Origin: Pseudocolwellia agarivorans
GTDB taxonomy: Bacteria; Pseudomonadota; Gammaproteobacteria; Enterobacterales; Alteromonadaceae
DNA: 64,000 nucleotides
Direction of reading: 5' to 3'
Assembly (NCBI RefSeq): GCF_002000085.1
Contig: NZ_MUZU01000003.1
Location: 186,001 to 250,000 of the forward strand
In this document: piece after piece, positions 35,084-44,647 of the stretch
Layout of the letters: the number at the start of each line of letters is the position of its first letter
Position numbering within the stretch: position 1 is the stretch's first letter
Made by a program: the position numbers and the translations under genes
The notes under the pieces: model-generated
What the model saw: the letters and a program-made list of their open reading frames with translations, nothing else
Told to the model about the DNA's origin: nothing
Database searches by the model: none

Positions 35084-35974
35084 TTAAATCGCAAGTAATT
35101 TAAACTCATCAACCAGAAAATCAATAAACTTTCTTAATAACATAGGCATATGTTCACGCGAACGATAAACACCGTGTATGTCTAAAGCAACACAGTCGTA
35201 TTTAGGTAATATTTCGACTAACTCACCTTTTGCTATATGTTTCGATACTGAAGATAAAGGTAGCATGGCAATACCTGCATTTACCAATACAGCTTGTAAC
35301 AACACGCTTGATTCGTTCGCATAAAAATTCCCCTGCACAGGGACACTTTCAACTTGACCGTTTACCAGTAACTTCCAGTGTGCATTACCAAAGTATGAAT
35401 ATGTTAAACAATTGTGTTTACTTATATCTTCTAGTGTTTTAATAGGGAGATTTTGCTTTATATACTCAGGCGTTGCACACAATTTAGAATGGCATTGCCC
35501 CAACTTACGGGCAATTAGGTTAGGATCTAAATCGTTACTAATACGAATAGCTAAATCGATTCTGTCTTCAATCAAATTAATGGTTTGATTGCTCACGTGT
35601 AAATCTAAAACCACTTTAGGATAAAGAACTAAAAATTTTTGCACCATCACCGCTAACACTTCTTCAGCTAAAAACTGAGAAGCACTTACGCGCAATACTC
35701 CGGTTATTTCTTTGTCTTTAGAAAGGGCTATATTTTCAATATTATCGGCAATTGCTAGCACTTGCTGACACTGGGCTAAGATTTGTTCACCTGCCGAAGT
35801 TAACGTAATACTACGAGTAGAGCGATGAAATAGCCTTGCGCCAGCCCAATCTTCCATCTCTTTTAAATAGCGAGTCACCATAGAGCGCGACATATCTAAT
35901 GCTGTTGCGGCTGATGTCATACTGCCTTGTTCAACAATCGTTATAAACACTTTAGCCGACGTTATTCTATCCAC
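35084..35974 (-). CDS. LysR-family transcriptional regulator
   Basis: This 296-residue regulator has an N-terminal winged helix (VFITIVEQGSMTSAATALDM, then RLFHRSTRSITLT) and a co-inducer domain from about residue 90. It resembles the large group that represses or activates neighbouring oxidoreductases. No divergent target lies immediately upstream, since the next gene is on the same strand beyond a terminator. Its ligand is unknown. Confidence 0.87.
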   Translation of the reverse strand: MDRITSAKVFITIVEQGSMTSAATALDMSRSMVTRYLKEMEDWAGARLFHRSTRSITLTSAGEQILAQCQQVLAIADNIENIALSKDKEITGVLRVSASQFLAEEVLAVMVQKFLVLYPKVVLDLHVSNQTINLIEDRIDLAIRISNDLDPNLIARKLGQCHSKLCATPEYIKQNLPIKTLEDISKHNCLTYSYFGNAHWKLLVNGQVESVPVQGNFYANESSVLLQAVLVNAGIAMLPLSSVSKHIAKGELVEILPKYDCVALDIHGVYRSREHMPMLLRKFIDFLVDEFKLLAI

Positions 35975-36082
35975 AACTACCCCGTTATTTATACTTTATA
36001 TTAAATTGATTTTACCGTTACTTCTCCGATTTAAGAAACAATAACACGGTTTAAAATACGCATTAGTCACGATTTGATAATA

Positions 36083-36117
36083 AAAAACCCGAATATACTT
36101 TCATATATTCAGGTTTT
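36083..36117 (-). terminator. Hairpin terminator of the GH16 gene
   Basis: AACCCGAATATA pairs with TATATTCAGGTT with one mismatch, flanked by A-rich and T-rich runs, about 85 bases after the GH16 stop codon. Confidence 0.6.
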
Positions 36118-36199
36118 ACTTAAAGTAAGTATTAATAACTCATTTTAGCTGTTCATAGTTCACTACATATTGTTTAGCTATGCCTTGTTGAACAAGATA

Positions 36200-37696
36200 T
36201 TACTTAACCGCTTTCATTTCAATGTCGTCAATACGTAGTCTTGTACCCATGCGTTTTTTAGGTAAGTCCGCTTTATGAATCTCAATGCTTAACTTATCTT
36301 TAGCGCCAGAGTCTTTGGTAAAAGTTACTTTTTTCTCAAGTGTGATCCATTGACGTCTTTCTAATTTATCTATTTCGTCAAAGGTCACTTCTATGTCTTG
36401 CCCTTCAAAATTAATGTAAACATTTTTAGCAACACGGCCTTTATCAGCCCATACTTTCATCGATAAAATATAATCACCGGCAGGTAACTTAATTGCACCT
36501 TCTGGTGTAACCGCACGAATTTTATCAACTTCAACTGTTTCGTTTTTATCAATTTGTCTTAACTCTAGGCTATTAACACCTGTTGCATAATCACCTTCAA
36601 TAATGCTTAAGTACTTCGCAGAGTTTTCATCAAAATCCCAAAACTTCTGATAATCGTTATTATCTGAATCCTCTGGTACCATAGTTAAAGGACGAGGGTT
36701 TTCTTCAAATAAAATAGGCCCTTCAAAACCAAAAAATGCCGGAGCTAGCAAGTTATCAATCGGTTTTTGCCAAACACGTAAATATTCAATTTCAAAATCT
36801 ACCGGCAACTCTTCTTTATGTGGATAGCCTAACCAATGGAATATTTCTGAATCTAACCAGATTTCCATTGGATTATTTAAAACCCAATCTGTACCTACAT
36901 CATCTTGAGTAAAATGATGCACTAAACGTCCATCAATAAATAATTTAAGAAAATCTACGCCCCACTCAGCACCATAAACATGAAACTCATCAGCTGTTCT
37001 AAACGGCAAGGGTTCAACATGTTGAAATACATTGGTAGGTCTTTGAGCTGGTGGACTCCAGTCATGTGCGGTAGCTAGAGAATTCATTTCTCTGATATTG
37101 CCTTTTTTATTTTTTGGATTACCCATTTGCTCGTAAATATCAAGCTCTTGTTCGTAACCTATTGCCCAAAAAGCGCCAGTAATAGCAGCATTGCCCACTT
37201 TAGACTTTACTTCCATATAACCGTGTAAAAAGCGCTTCTTAGTTAAAACACCTGCTGTGGTAACAGGCATTGGCGTACCGTCTTTTAACTTACCGTAAGG
37301 TGCAGACCCCATACCACCATCAGCGTAAGACTCTTTAATAAAATCGTAATCCGGTTCCCATTTGGTGCGTAATTTTAACTTACCATCTTCAACAATAACG
37401 TTTTCAGGAACAAACTGTGATGGCGCACGACCTTTCCAAATATAGTAATCGCCGTGTTGACCTTCAATAAACCATTTATCTTCGTCTAACTTTGTTCCTT
37501 CAAACTCATCACTAACATCTTGATTTAATACCCAACCACCTTGGTTAGTTTGATCACTAGCAGGCATTACTACACTTGATTGCGTCGCTTCAGAAACCAC
37601 GGTTTCTGCTTCAGTTGTTTGACAGCCAGTCATAGCGCCCGTTAAACATAAGGTACTAAAGCATAAAGTAAACTTTTTTAAATTTAATTTTCTCAT
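36200..37696 (-). CDS. GH16 family lipoprotein, galactanase-like
   Basis: This 498-residue lipoprotein (lipobox MTGC, Cys25) has a GH16 catalytic domain (about 52-315) with the motif E-L-D-I-Y-E, giving nucleophile Glu184, Asp186 and acid/base Glu189. The C-terminal 170 residues form a carbohydrate-binding-like beta domain. GH16 enzymes with this motif cleave beta-linkages in agar, porphyran, carrageenan or laminarin. Given GH117 elsewhere in the window, red-algal galactan is likely. It is followed by its own terminator and has no TonB receptor next to it. Confidence 0.85.
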   Translation of the reverse strand: MRKLNLKKFTLCFSTLCLTGAMTGCQTTEAETVVSEATQSSVVMPASDQTNQGGWVLNQDVSDEFEGTKLDEDKWFIEGQHGDYYIWKGRAPSQFVPENVIVEDGKLKLRTKWEPDYDFIKESYADGGMGSAPYGKLKDGTPMPVTTAGVLTKKRFLHGYMEVKSKVGNAAITGAFWAIGYEQELDIYEQMGNPKNKKGNIREMNSLATAHDWSPPAQRPTNVFQHVEPLPFRTADEFHVYGAEWGVDFLKLFIDGRLVHHFTQDDVGTDWVLNNPMEIWLDSEIFHWLGYPHKEELPVDFEIEYLRVWQKPIDNLLAPAFFGFEGPILFEENPRPLTMVPEDSDNNDYQKFWDFDENSAKYLSIIEGDYATGVNSLELRQIDKNETVEVDKIRAVTPEGAIKLPAGDYILSMKVWADKGRVAKNVYINFEGQDIEVTFDEIDKLERRQWITLEKKVTFTKDSGAKDKLSIEIHKADLPKKRMGTRLRIDDIEMKAVK

Positions 37697-37960
37697 AGAT
37701 TTTTCTTCTTTTTTCTCATCACTATAAAGTATTTAACTGATTAAACCTTAGCACAACAGCATACCTACATAAAGGTCATATGTTTATTTGAAATACAAAT
37801 TTACAATATATGCATTTACCCTCAGCCTATAAAATAAAGCGTTTCCGCTAAGTAACTTAATATTATGAGGTTTATTCTACGACTCAAACACTCAACTCAA
37901 TACCATCTATTTTAGTTGGGTGATGATCTATTCATGATTAATAATTTCATTGCCCCAATA

Positions 37961-37997
37961 ATAGTTAAAACCTATCAATAAAATAGATTTATTCAAT
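37961..37997 (+). promoter_or_regulatory. Predicted OxyR operator upstream of ahpC
   Basis: ATAG-N7-CTAT at 37961-37975 is followed after seven bases by ATAG-N7-CAAT. This matches the tandem OxyR consensus except for one changed half. It lies about 95 bases upstream of the ahpC start, inside the 394-base AT-rich gap after the GH16 gene; nothing else is evident there. Confidence 0.68.
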
Positions 37998-38090
37998 TAT
38001 ACCTATCGAGTGTCGTTCCATATACTTATCCCAACTTAAACAAAAGCACTGAACAAAACGTTCAAACTTACATTAACTTTGGAGAGCAAC

Positions 38091-38660
38091 ATGACTCAAT
38101 CAATTATCAACTCAAAATTACTTCCATTTAAAGCAACAGCTTATAGCAAGGGTGACTTCATTGAAGTAACTGAAGCTGACTTAGCAGACAAATGGTCTGT
38201 AGTATTTTTCTACCCTGCTGACTTCACCTTTGTATGTCCTACAGAATTAGGCGACATGGCAGACCATTACGCACAACTTCAAGAAATGGGTGTTGAAGTT
38301 TACTCAGTATCAACTGATACACACTTTACACATAAAGCATGGCACGACAGCTCAGACACTATTGGCAAAATTCAATACCCAATGATTGGTGACCCAACAG
38401 GAAAAATTACACGTAACTTCGGTGTAATGATTGAAGAAGACGGTTTAGCACTTCGCGGGACATTTGTAATCAACCCAGAAGGCGAAATTAAAATTGCTGA
38501 AGTTCATGACTTAGGTATAGGCCGCTCTGCTAAAGAATTAGTTCGTAAAATTCAAGCAGCACAATATGTTGCAGCGCACGACGGTGAAGTTTGTCCTGCA
38601 GCTTGGGAGCCAGGTTTAGAAACATTAGCACCTTCTTTAGATTTAGTTGGAAAAATTTAA
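38091..38660 (+). CDS. ahpC: Alkyl hydroperoxide reductase subunit C (2-Cys peroxiredoxin)
   Basis: This 189-residue peroxiredoxin reduces hydrogen peroxide and organic peroxides. The peroxidatic Cys49 is in [11 protein letters not shown] and the resolving Cys168 in EVCPAAW. GGAG lies six bases before ATG 38091; a TTG start four codons upstream overlaps this ribosome site. It is followed by ahpF, its reductase, after 109 bases. A predicted OxyR operator lies upstream. Confidence 0.95.
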   Translation: MTQSIINSKLLPFKATAYSKGDFIEVTEADLADKWSVVFFYPADFTFVCPTELGDMADHYAQLQEMGVEVYSVSTDTHFTHKAWHDSSDTIGKIQYPMIGDPTGKITRNFGVMIEEDGLALRGTFVINPEGEIKIAEVHDLGIGRSAKELVRKIQAAQYVAAHDGEVCPAAWEPGLETLAPSLDLVGKI

Positions 38661-38769
38661 TTACTCTTTTTTCCAATCATTACAAACCTTGTTTTAATGT
38701 TGTTTACTGTGCGTAAAACAAGGTTTGAATCTTTACTTTACATAGCAACATTCGCTAAGGATTTTCAAC

Positions 38770-40374
38770 ATGTTAGATACAAACTTAAAAGCCCAATTAC
38801 AGAACTACCTACAAAATTTAACGTCGACAGTTGAATTAGCAGTGTTTTTAGATGACGGCGCAAAATCAAAAGAATTAAACGAATTAGTGCAAGAAATTGC
38901 AACCATGTCACCCCTTATCCAACTAGTAGAACTCGATGGTAGCAACGAACGCGCTCCATCAATGCTAGTAAGATCCGTAACCAACAACACTGAAATACGT
39001 TTTGCTGGGATCCCAATGGGACATGAATTTACCTCACTGGTATTAGCCTTGTTACACAGTGGCGGACACCCAATAAAATTAAGTGAAGAAATTATAGAAC
39101 AGGTGCGTAATTTAGAAGGCGAATATGCCTTTGAAACCTACGTATCGTTAAGCTGTCAAAATTGCCCTGATGTTGTTCAGGCACTCAATATGATGTCAGC
39201 AATCAATCCACAAATTACCAATGTAATGGTAGATGGCTCGGTATTCTCACAAGAAGTTTACAGTAAAGATATTTTATCAGTTCCCGCAGTTTACCTAAAC
39301 GGACAACCGTTTGCTCAAGGCAGAATGTCTGTGATAGAAATACTCAACAAAGTAGATGTAAATGCAGGTTCGCGCCAAGCAGACGCCATTAATAAAAAAG
39401 AAGCTTTTGATGTATTAGTGATAGGTGGCGGTCCAGCGGGTGCATCTTCAGCTATTTACAGCGCACGTAAAGGGATAAAAACAGGTGTAGTAGCCGACCG
39501 TTTTGGCGGACAACTACAAGACACCATGGCCATTGAAAACTTTATCTCGGTTAAAGCAACCGAAGGTCCAAAACTGGTTGCCAGCTTAGAAGAACACGTT
39601 AAAGAATACGACGTAGACATTATGAATGGTCAACGCGTTAAAAAGATCATTGAAAGTGATGTAGTGGGTGGGCTGATCCAAGTTCAACTTGAAAACGACG
39701 CCATTCTTCAAACTCGCTCAGCCATTATTGCCACAGGAGCAAGATGGAGAGAAATGAACGTACCGGGCGAGCAAGAATACAAAGGTAAAGGCGTAGCCTA
39801 CTGCCCACATTGTGATGGCCCATTATTTAAAGGTAAGTCAGTCGCGGTCATTGGTGGTGGTAATTCAGGCATAGAAGCCGCAATCGATTTAGCGGGTATT
39901 GTAAGCCATGTAACGGTTTTAGAATTTGATTCAAGTTTGCGAGCTGATGCGGTTTTACAAAACAAAGCCCGATCATTAGGCAACGTGGAAATTATTATGA
40001 ATGCACAAACCACCGAAGTATTAGGTAACGGCAATCATGTAACAGGTCTTAACTACTTAGACCGCCAAACCAATGAAACCAAAAGCGTTGAGTTAGCGGG
40101 TATATTTGTACAAATTGGTTTAGTGCCTAACTCGCAGTTTTTAGAAGGTACGGTAGACTTAACACCACGTGGTGAAATTATGACTAACAGCCATGGCGAA
40201 ACAAGCGTTGCAGGTGTTTATGCGGCAGGTGATGTAACTCACACACCTTACAAGCAAATCATTATTGCAATGGGCAGTGGCGCAACAGCAGCACTAGGTG
40301 CTTTTGATTACTTAATTAGAACACCAAATGCAGCTGAAAAAATAGTGACCGAGAAAGAAACTCAAGCGGCTTAA
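38770..40374 (+). CDS. ahpF: Alkyl hydroperoxide reductase subunit F
   Basis: This 534-residue flavoprotein passes electrons from NADH to AhpC. The N-terminal thioredoxin-like domain carries Cys129 and Cys132 (SCQNC). The FAD and NAD(P) motifs are [12 protein letters not shown] and [12 protein letters not shown]. The redox centre Cys345/Cys348 is in YCPHCDG. The Cys positions equal those of E. coli AhpF. AAGGA precedes the ATG. A hairpin terminator ends the ahpCF unit. Confidence 0.95.
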   Translation: MLDTNLKAQLQNYLQNLTSTVELAVFLDDGAKSKELNELVQEIATMSPLIQLVELDGSNERAPSMLVRSVTNNTEIRFAGIPMGHEFTSLVLALLHSGGHPIKLSEEIIEQVRNLEGEYAFETYVSLSCQNCPDVVQALNMMSAINPQITNVMVDGSVFSQEVYSKDILSVPAVYLNGQPFAQGRMSVIEILNKVDVNAGSRQADAINKKEAFDVLVIGGGPAGASSAIYSARKGIKTGVVADRFGGQLQDTMAIENFISVKATEGPKLVASLEEHVKEYDVDIMNGQRVKKIIESDVVGGLIQVQLENDAILQTRSAIIATGARWREMNVPGEQEYKGKGVAYCPHCDGPLFKGKSVAVIGGGNSGIEAAIDLAGIVSHVTVLEFDSSLRADAVLQNKARSLGNVEIIMNAQTTEVLGNGNHVTGLNYLDRQTNETKSVELAGIFVQIGLVPNSQFLEGTVDLTPRGEIMTNSHGETSVAGVYAAGDVTHTPYKQIIIAMGSGATAALGAFDYLIRTPNAAEKIVTEKETQAA

Positions 40375-40411
40375 TTAAGTTCGCTCAGTTAAGCTAAGTA
40401 ATTCAATAGCC

Positions 40412-40441
40412 ATACCGTTATTTTAATTGAAGTAACGGTAT
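40412..40441. terminator. Terminator between convergent ahpF and GGDEF-EAL genes
   Basis: ATACCGTTA pairs with TAACGGTAT across a 12-base loop, with T-rich and A-rich flanks. It can serve both strands. Confidence 0.65.
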
Positions 40442-40451
40442 AACTATTTTA

Positions 40452-42239
40452 TTAGTCATGGGTATGTACGAGAAAATGCACAAAATCTTGTTCGGTTAGC
40501 GGTTTAGAAAACCAATATCCTTGAAAGTACAAACAGCCGTTATTCTTCAATTCAATGTATTGTTGTTCCGTCTCAACACCTTCGGCTATTACATCAAAAT
40601 TATGAAGCTTAGCAATCGATAAAATAACATCAGACATTCCTCTAAGCGGAGATAAATTGTCCATATCTCCACTCACAAAGCTTCTATCTATTTTCAAACA
40701 ATTTAAGGGATATTTTTTAAGTTGATTAAACGAGGTAAACCCCGTACCAAAGTCATCTAAAGATAGCCTAAAGCCTATTCTTCTTAGCGCTACTAATATT
40801 TCAATTACTTGTAAATCAGTCTCAACTAGGCTCGTTTCAGTAATTTCCAACTCTATTTTGTATGGGTCAATTCTATATCGATCAACCAATTGTTTTATTC
40901 GGGGTACAAACTCTTTATTACGGAGTTGATTGGCTGAAATATTGATCGAAAAAAAATCAATGTTTGATGACTTTAATACGTCGATTTTGGTAATTATGTT
41001 AAATGATTCATTAAGCACCCAAAAATCTATTTCTTCGATTAAACCATAAGACTCTGCTACAGGAATAAATGTATCAGGACCGTATTCAGAAAGCTCTTCT
41101 CTATCACACCTAAGGAGCAATTCAGCTCCAGCAACTTTTTTAGCACTGCAAAAAATAGGCATAAAAACCATATGAAACTGGTTGTTTTTAAGCGCTTTAA
41201 CTAATTCCTTCGCTATATGTTTTTGCTCTACAAACTGTTGACCCAAAGACTCCTCAAATATTTGTACGTTATTTTTACCAAGCTGCTTAGCATGTCTCAT
41301 GGTCATATCTAAGTTATCTATAATATTCGTAAACTTTCCATTTAAACGGTTTGTTCGTACAACAGCAACAGAAGCAAAAATTTTAGTTGGGTTCTCTAAC
41401 ATAATAGACAACTGGCTAACGGCTAATTTTAGCTCGTCAACAAGTGGAATTATGTCTAGTTCTTCAGGTAGGTTGGTTAAACCAATGATAAATTCATCAC
41501 CAGAAAGCCTTGCTATATATTGTGATTTCGCGCTTTGAATTATTTCTTCTTTTTCTATAATGTTCAGTAACTTTCCTGCAAGTTGCTGAATCAACTTATC
41601 TCCTGTATCAAACCCAAAGGTATCATTAATTATACGAAAATTATCAATATCTAAAGTAATAGACGTAATAGACGTAATGTTGGTATTTACATGACATTCA
41701 TCTAGCCACTCATTATACCCATGCCGATTAGCTACACCTGTTAGCGGATCTTTTTTGGACTCTTGATCTCGTGCATCTTTTTGATGCCTTGAAAAATAAG
41801 CAGAATAAGCTGTAAAAATAATAGTTAATATAAAAGACGAGGCAAGTTTTAAGGTATCAAGTTGCTCGCCATGCAAAATAGTCAGCGCCAAAAAAATAAA
41901 TATAGAGGGTATTGAAATTAATAACGCTAACCGAATAGAAACTAAAAAGAAAAGCCCTACAATTGACGGAAATGTATAAAAAATACCATGAAGACCAATA
42001 TAATAACTAGATAATGCTAAGCAGCACCACATCGAAATGATAATACTGGAGAGATTTTTATTACTGATTTTATTATCTTTGATGCTTTTAAAGTTAATAG
42101 CAAAAACAATTGCAGTAGTAACTAATGAAAATGCTAAAAGAAAATTCCCTTCTATGAAATGTACAACGGCAAATATAACGACAGGAATAAAACAAAGAAC
42201 TAAAAACAATCGAGAATGACGCTGATTTAATACGAGCAT
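40452..42239 (-). CDS. Membrane GGDEF-EAL c-di-GMP protein
   Basis: This 595-residue protein has about five or six N-terminal membrane helices (1-150), a GGDEF domain whose signature reads S-G-D-E-F, and an EAL domain with AGAELLLR, SLDDFGTGFTSF, LKIDRSFV and VIAEGVETEQQ. The EAL active site looks complete, so phosphodiesterase activity is likely; the altered first Gly leaves cyclase activity possible. It shares no obvious operon with its neighbours. Confidence 0.87.
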   Translation of the reverse strand: MLVLNQRHSRLFLVLCFIPVVIFAVVHFIEGNFLLAFSLVTTAIVFAINFKSIKDNKISNKNLSSIIISMWCCLALSSYYIGLHGIFYTFPSIVGLFFLVSIRLALLISIPSIFIFLALTILHGEQLDTLKLASSFILTIIFTAYSAYFSRHQKDARDQESKKDPLTGVANRHGYNEWLDECHVNTNITSITSITLDIDNFRIINDTFGFDTGDKLIQQLAGKLLNIIEKEEIIQSAKSQYIARLSGDEFIIGLTNLPEELDIIPLVDELKLAVSQLSIMLENPTKIFASVAVVRTNRLNGKFTNIIDNLDMTMRHAKQLGKNNVQIFEESLGQQFVEQKHIAKELVKALKNNQFHMVFMPIFCSAKKVAGAELLLRCDREELSEYGPDTFIPVAESYGLIEEIDFWVLNESFNIITKIDVLKSSNIDFFSINISANQLRNKEFVPRIKQLVDRYRIDPYKIELEITETSLVETDLQVIEILVALRRIGFRLSLDDFGTGFTSFNQLKKYPLNCLKIDRSFVSGDMDNLSPLRGMSDVILSIAKLHNFDVIAEGVETEQQYIELKNNGCLYFQGYWFSKPLTEQDFVHFLVHTHD

Positions 42240-42544
42240 CTGAGAATATTATCCTTAAAAATAGGTCCTTCTGTGAAGCCACGAGTATATAGTAACAAAT
42301 ATTTTAATTGCAAATTAATTATAAGCCTTACATATCAACAATTTAATCTATACAGTTGTTTTCCTAAGCTATATTAGCCTTTCAACATTGATATTTTTGT
42401 GTATAACAGGCGAATCTTTCCATCTAATAGCGGACTATTAGTAATAAATTCAACGAAGTTAGGCATAAAAATAGCTTGTTGAGTAACTTGGCTTATCCTG
42501 AGTTAATTAACAAAGCTTGATATAAATATACTCCTCCATTTGTT
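42240..42544. other. Intergenic region between YitT and GGDEF-EAL genes
   Basis: About 305 AT-rich bases contain no credible gene. CTAATAG pairs with CTATTAG (42424-42441) as a short inverted repeat. Confidence 0.3.
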
Positions 42545-43390
42545 TTAATTGATCATACTTGTTCCCATTATTTCAGACGCTTCCATCACAATAACTAATG
42601 CTTGTTTATCGTGTTGGTTAATAATAGTTTTTAGCTTTTCAATTTCTCTAGAGCCTACCATAACAAAGAGTATTTCTTTAGAGCTCTCCATTGTTAAGTT
42701 TTGGCCTGATAATATTGTACCTGTTCTCCCTAGCTCTGCAGATATTTTACTTCCCAAAAATTGAGCATTATCTGAAACAATATGAACCACTTTTTCAGAA
42801 GCACCACCACTGAGCATTTTATCAATAATTTTTGCTGTAACATAAATACTTATTAAGCTCCATAACGCTAATTCCATATTTTGATAGATGATAGCAATAG
42901 CAATAATAATTAACGTATCTAATACAAGAATGGCTTGGGCAGGTTTAATAGATGAGTAGTTAGCAATTATTCTCGCTATTATTGTCGTACCGCCTGCAGA
43001 AGCCTGACCTTTTATAATTAAAGCGACGCCAACACCGATACAAATCCCCCCATAAAGAGTTGAAAGTAACATCTCTGAAATTGATGGAAATACAAATAAA
43101 CTTGGATACACGCCAATAAATAGCGATGTCATTGAAACTGAAAAAACTGTTCTAACAGCAAAGGCAGATGAAATAAACTTCATCCCTGCCATTATGAGTG
43201 GAATATTAACGATTAACATAGCTAATGAAACAGGAATATCAGTAATATAATAAATAATTATCGACAAACCCGGAGTACCGCCAGTCGCAACCTTAGCCGG
43301 TAGCAAAAAGGCGGTAACCCCAAAAGCAAGCAAAGCAGACCCTAAGGTAATTAAAAGAATATTTTTTAACTCTGCTGTAACTACTTTCAT
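42545..43390 (-). CDS. YitT family membrane protein (DUF161/DUF2179)
   Basis: This 281-residue protein has five or six membrane helices with the family motifs KVATGGTPGLSIIIYY and KGQASAGGTTIIARI, then a C-terminal cytoplasmic DUF2179 domain (LGRTGTILSGQN). Family members are widespread and of unknown transport function. The start at 43390 has GGAAA upstream; a longer frame begins at 43444. An oxyR remnant lies upstream. Confidence 0.82.
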   Translation of the reverse strand: MKVVTAELKNILLITLGSALLAFGVTAFLLPAKVATGGTPGLSIIIYYITDIPVSLAMLIVNIPLIMAGMKFISSAFAVRTVFSVSMTSLFIGVYPSLFVFPSISEMLLSTLYGGICIGVGVALIIKGQASAGGTTIIARIIANYSSIKPAQAILVLDTLIIIAIAIIYQNMELALWSLISIYVTAKIIDKMLSGGASEKVVHIVSDNAQFLGSKISAELGRTGTILSGQNLTMESSKEILFVMVGSREIEKLKTIINQHDKQALVIVMEASEIMGTSMIN

Positions 43391-43509
43391 TGTTATTTTT
43401 CCAAAGCATTGAACGTTTAAGACAATTGTATCACTTAACATCAATCATTAAGGTGGTTTACTTTCGAACTACCTATAATTTCACAGACATTAAGTGTCAG
43501 TAATATTGT

Positions 43510-43650
43510 TCAAATACCCCCTTTCATCGACCTTTTAACGCAACTAACAACAACTCTAATACATTCCATTTTTGAATAACCACTTTTTAGCATAATGGAT
43601 AATTATTGAATTAGTTTTAGCTCAGTGAACAAAATAGAATTGATGCTATT
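43510..43650 (-). pseudogene. Remnant of an oxyR 3' end
   Basis: The reverse strand reads a damaged copy of the last 45 or so residues of OxyR: a block resembling SIMLKSGYSKMECIRVVVSC followed by VKRSMKGGI and stop. Intact OxyR in this window ends LMLRTGYSRMECIRAVVSC, VKGSMKGVI. The remnant has an in-frame TAA within its first half and abuts the stop codon of the HAD gene at 43661. The 5' portion is missing. Confidence 0.8.
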
Positions 43651-43660
43651 GCAAATTGTT

Positions 43661-44434
43661 TTACTTCAGCTTACTAGCAATACTGGCCAGTTCGTTTATA
43701 TCAAGCACGTTATAGTCAGGTTTTTCAGCAAGTGGAAATAACACTTTACCTTGGCGACGTACAAAAGCCGTTTGCAAGCCCGCCTTTTCAGCACCTGCAA
43801 TGTCCCAACCATGTGCAGCCACCATTAATGCTTCATTAGTATTAATTCCTAAATGTTTAACTGCCCATTGGTAAGTAGTTAAATGTGGCTTAAATACACC
43901 AACAGATTCGATACTTAAATTTTCAGAAAAATACTGACTTAAATTGGCATTTTTAAGCTGTAGCTTAACCCCTTTTAACGACGAGTTCGTTAGAGTAACC
44001 AACTTGTAACCTTGCGCTTTTAATTTTGCTAAGCCTTGTGCTACATCATGATGCGCAGGCAATGAACGTAGTGGCGTTAAAATAGCATTTTTAGCTTGTT
44101 CTTGAGTTATAGCAATATCATTAATTTCAGCAACCATTTGCAATGAAGCAACTCCGATATTACCAAATGTTTGATAATCTCCAGTAGCAGAAACCACCAA
44201 AGAGTGATGTAACATAGTTGAAAACCATAGAGGTAATAGCTCTTCACGGCCATTCAGCGCCTTACCAACTGATGCTTTCATATTTTCAAGATCTAATAGT
44301 GTTTCATTAACATCAAAAATAATCACTTTAGGTTTAACTAAGTGAACCTCTAATGTATTGTTATTATTAGCTAATACATGACTACTCAGTATAGATAAAA
44401 TGGTTAATAGTACTGATAAAAAACGTAATTTCAT
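43661..44434 (-). CDS. Exported haloacid dehalogenase-like HAD hydrolase
   Basis: This 257-residue HAD protein has a clear signal peptide (residues 1-22), unusual for the type II dehalogenase group. Motif I is FDVNETLLD with nucleophile Asp41; the usual second Asp is Asn43. Motif II is TLTNSS, and GVFKPH and AAHGWDIAGA follow the family. It should act as a dehalogenase or phosphatase in the periplasm. A perfect palindrome lies upstream. The oxyR remnant immediately follows its stop codon, so it may have been inserted beside a duplicated oxyR. Confidence 0.8.
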   Translation of the reverse strand: MKLRFLSVLLTILSILSSHVLANNNNTLEVHLVKPKVIIFDVNETLLDLENMKASVGKALNGREELLPLWFSTMLHHSLVVSATGDYQTFGNIGVASLQMVAEINDIAITQEQAKNAILTPLRSLPAHHDVAQGLAKLKAQGYKLVTLTNSSLKGVKLQLKNANLSQYFSENLSIESVGVFKPHLTTYQWAVKHLGINTNEALMVAAHGWDIAGAEKAGLQTAFVRRQGKVLFPLAEKPDYNVLDINELASIASKLK

Positions 44435-44489
44435 AAAACCTCAGGGTAAATATTATTGAATAAAATAAATGAGTGAGGATAGTAACATT

Positions 44490-44515
44490 AATTCTTGAAC
44501 GATTGTTCAAGAATT
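44490..44515. promoter_or_regulatory. Perfect palindrome, possible TetR-type operator
   Basis: AATTCTTGAAC and GTTCAAGAATT flank a four-base GATT centre. It lies 56 bases upstream of the HAD start. No TetR gene lies nearby, and it could instead act as a structure at the end of the GH29 transcript. Confidence 0.5.
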
Positions 44516-44647
44516 TGAGGAATGAAAATAACGAATAAGTAATAAAATATTAATTTTTGTAGTTGATATAAACAATTCTAAACTCATAGCTTAAATATAT
44601 TCATACCAACTACCTTCTATACTAATCTCTATGTACAATTATAATAA

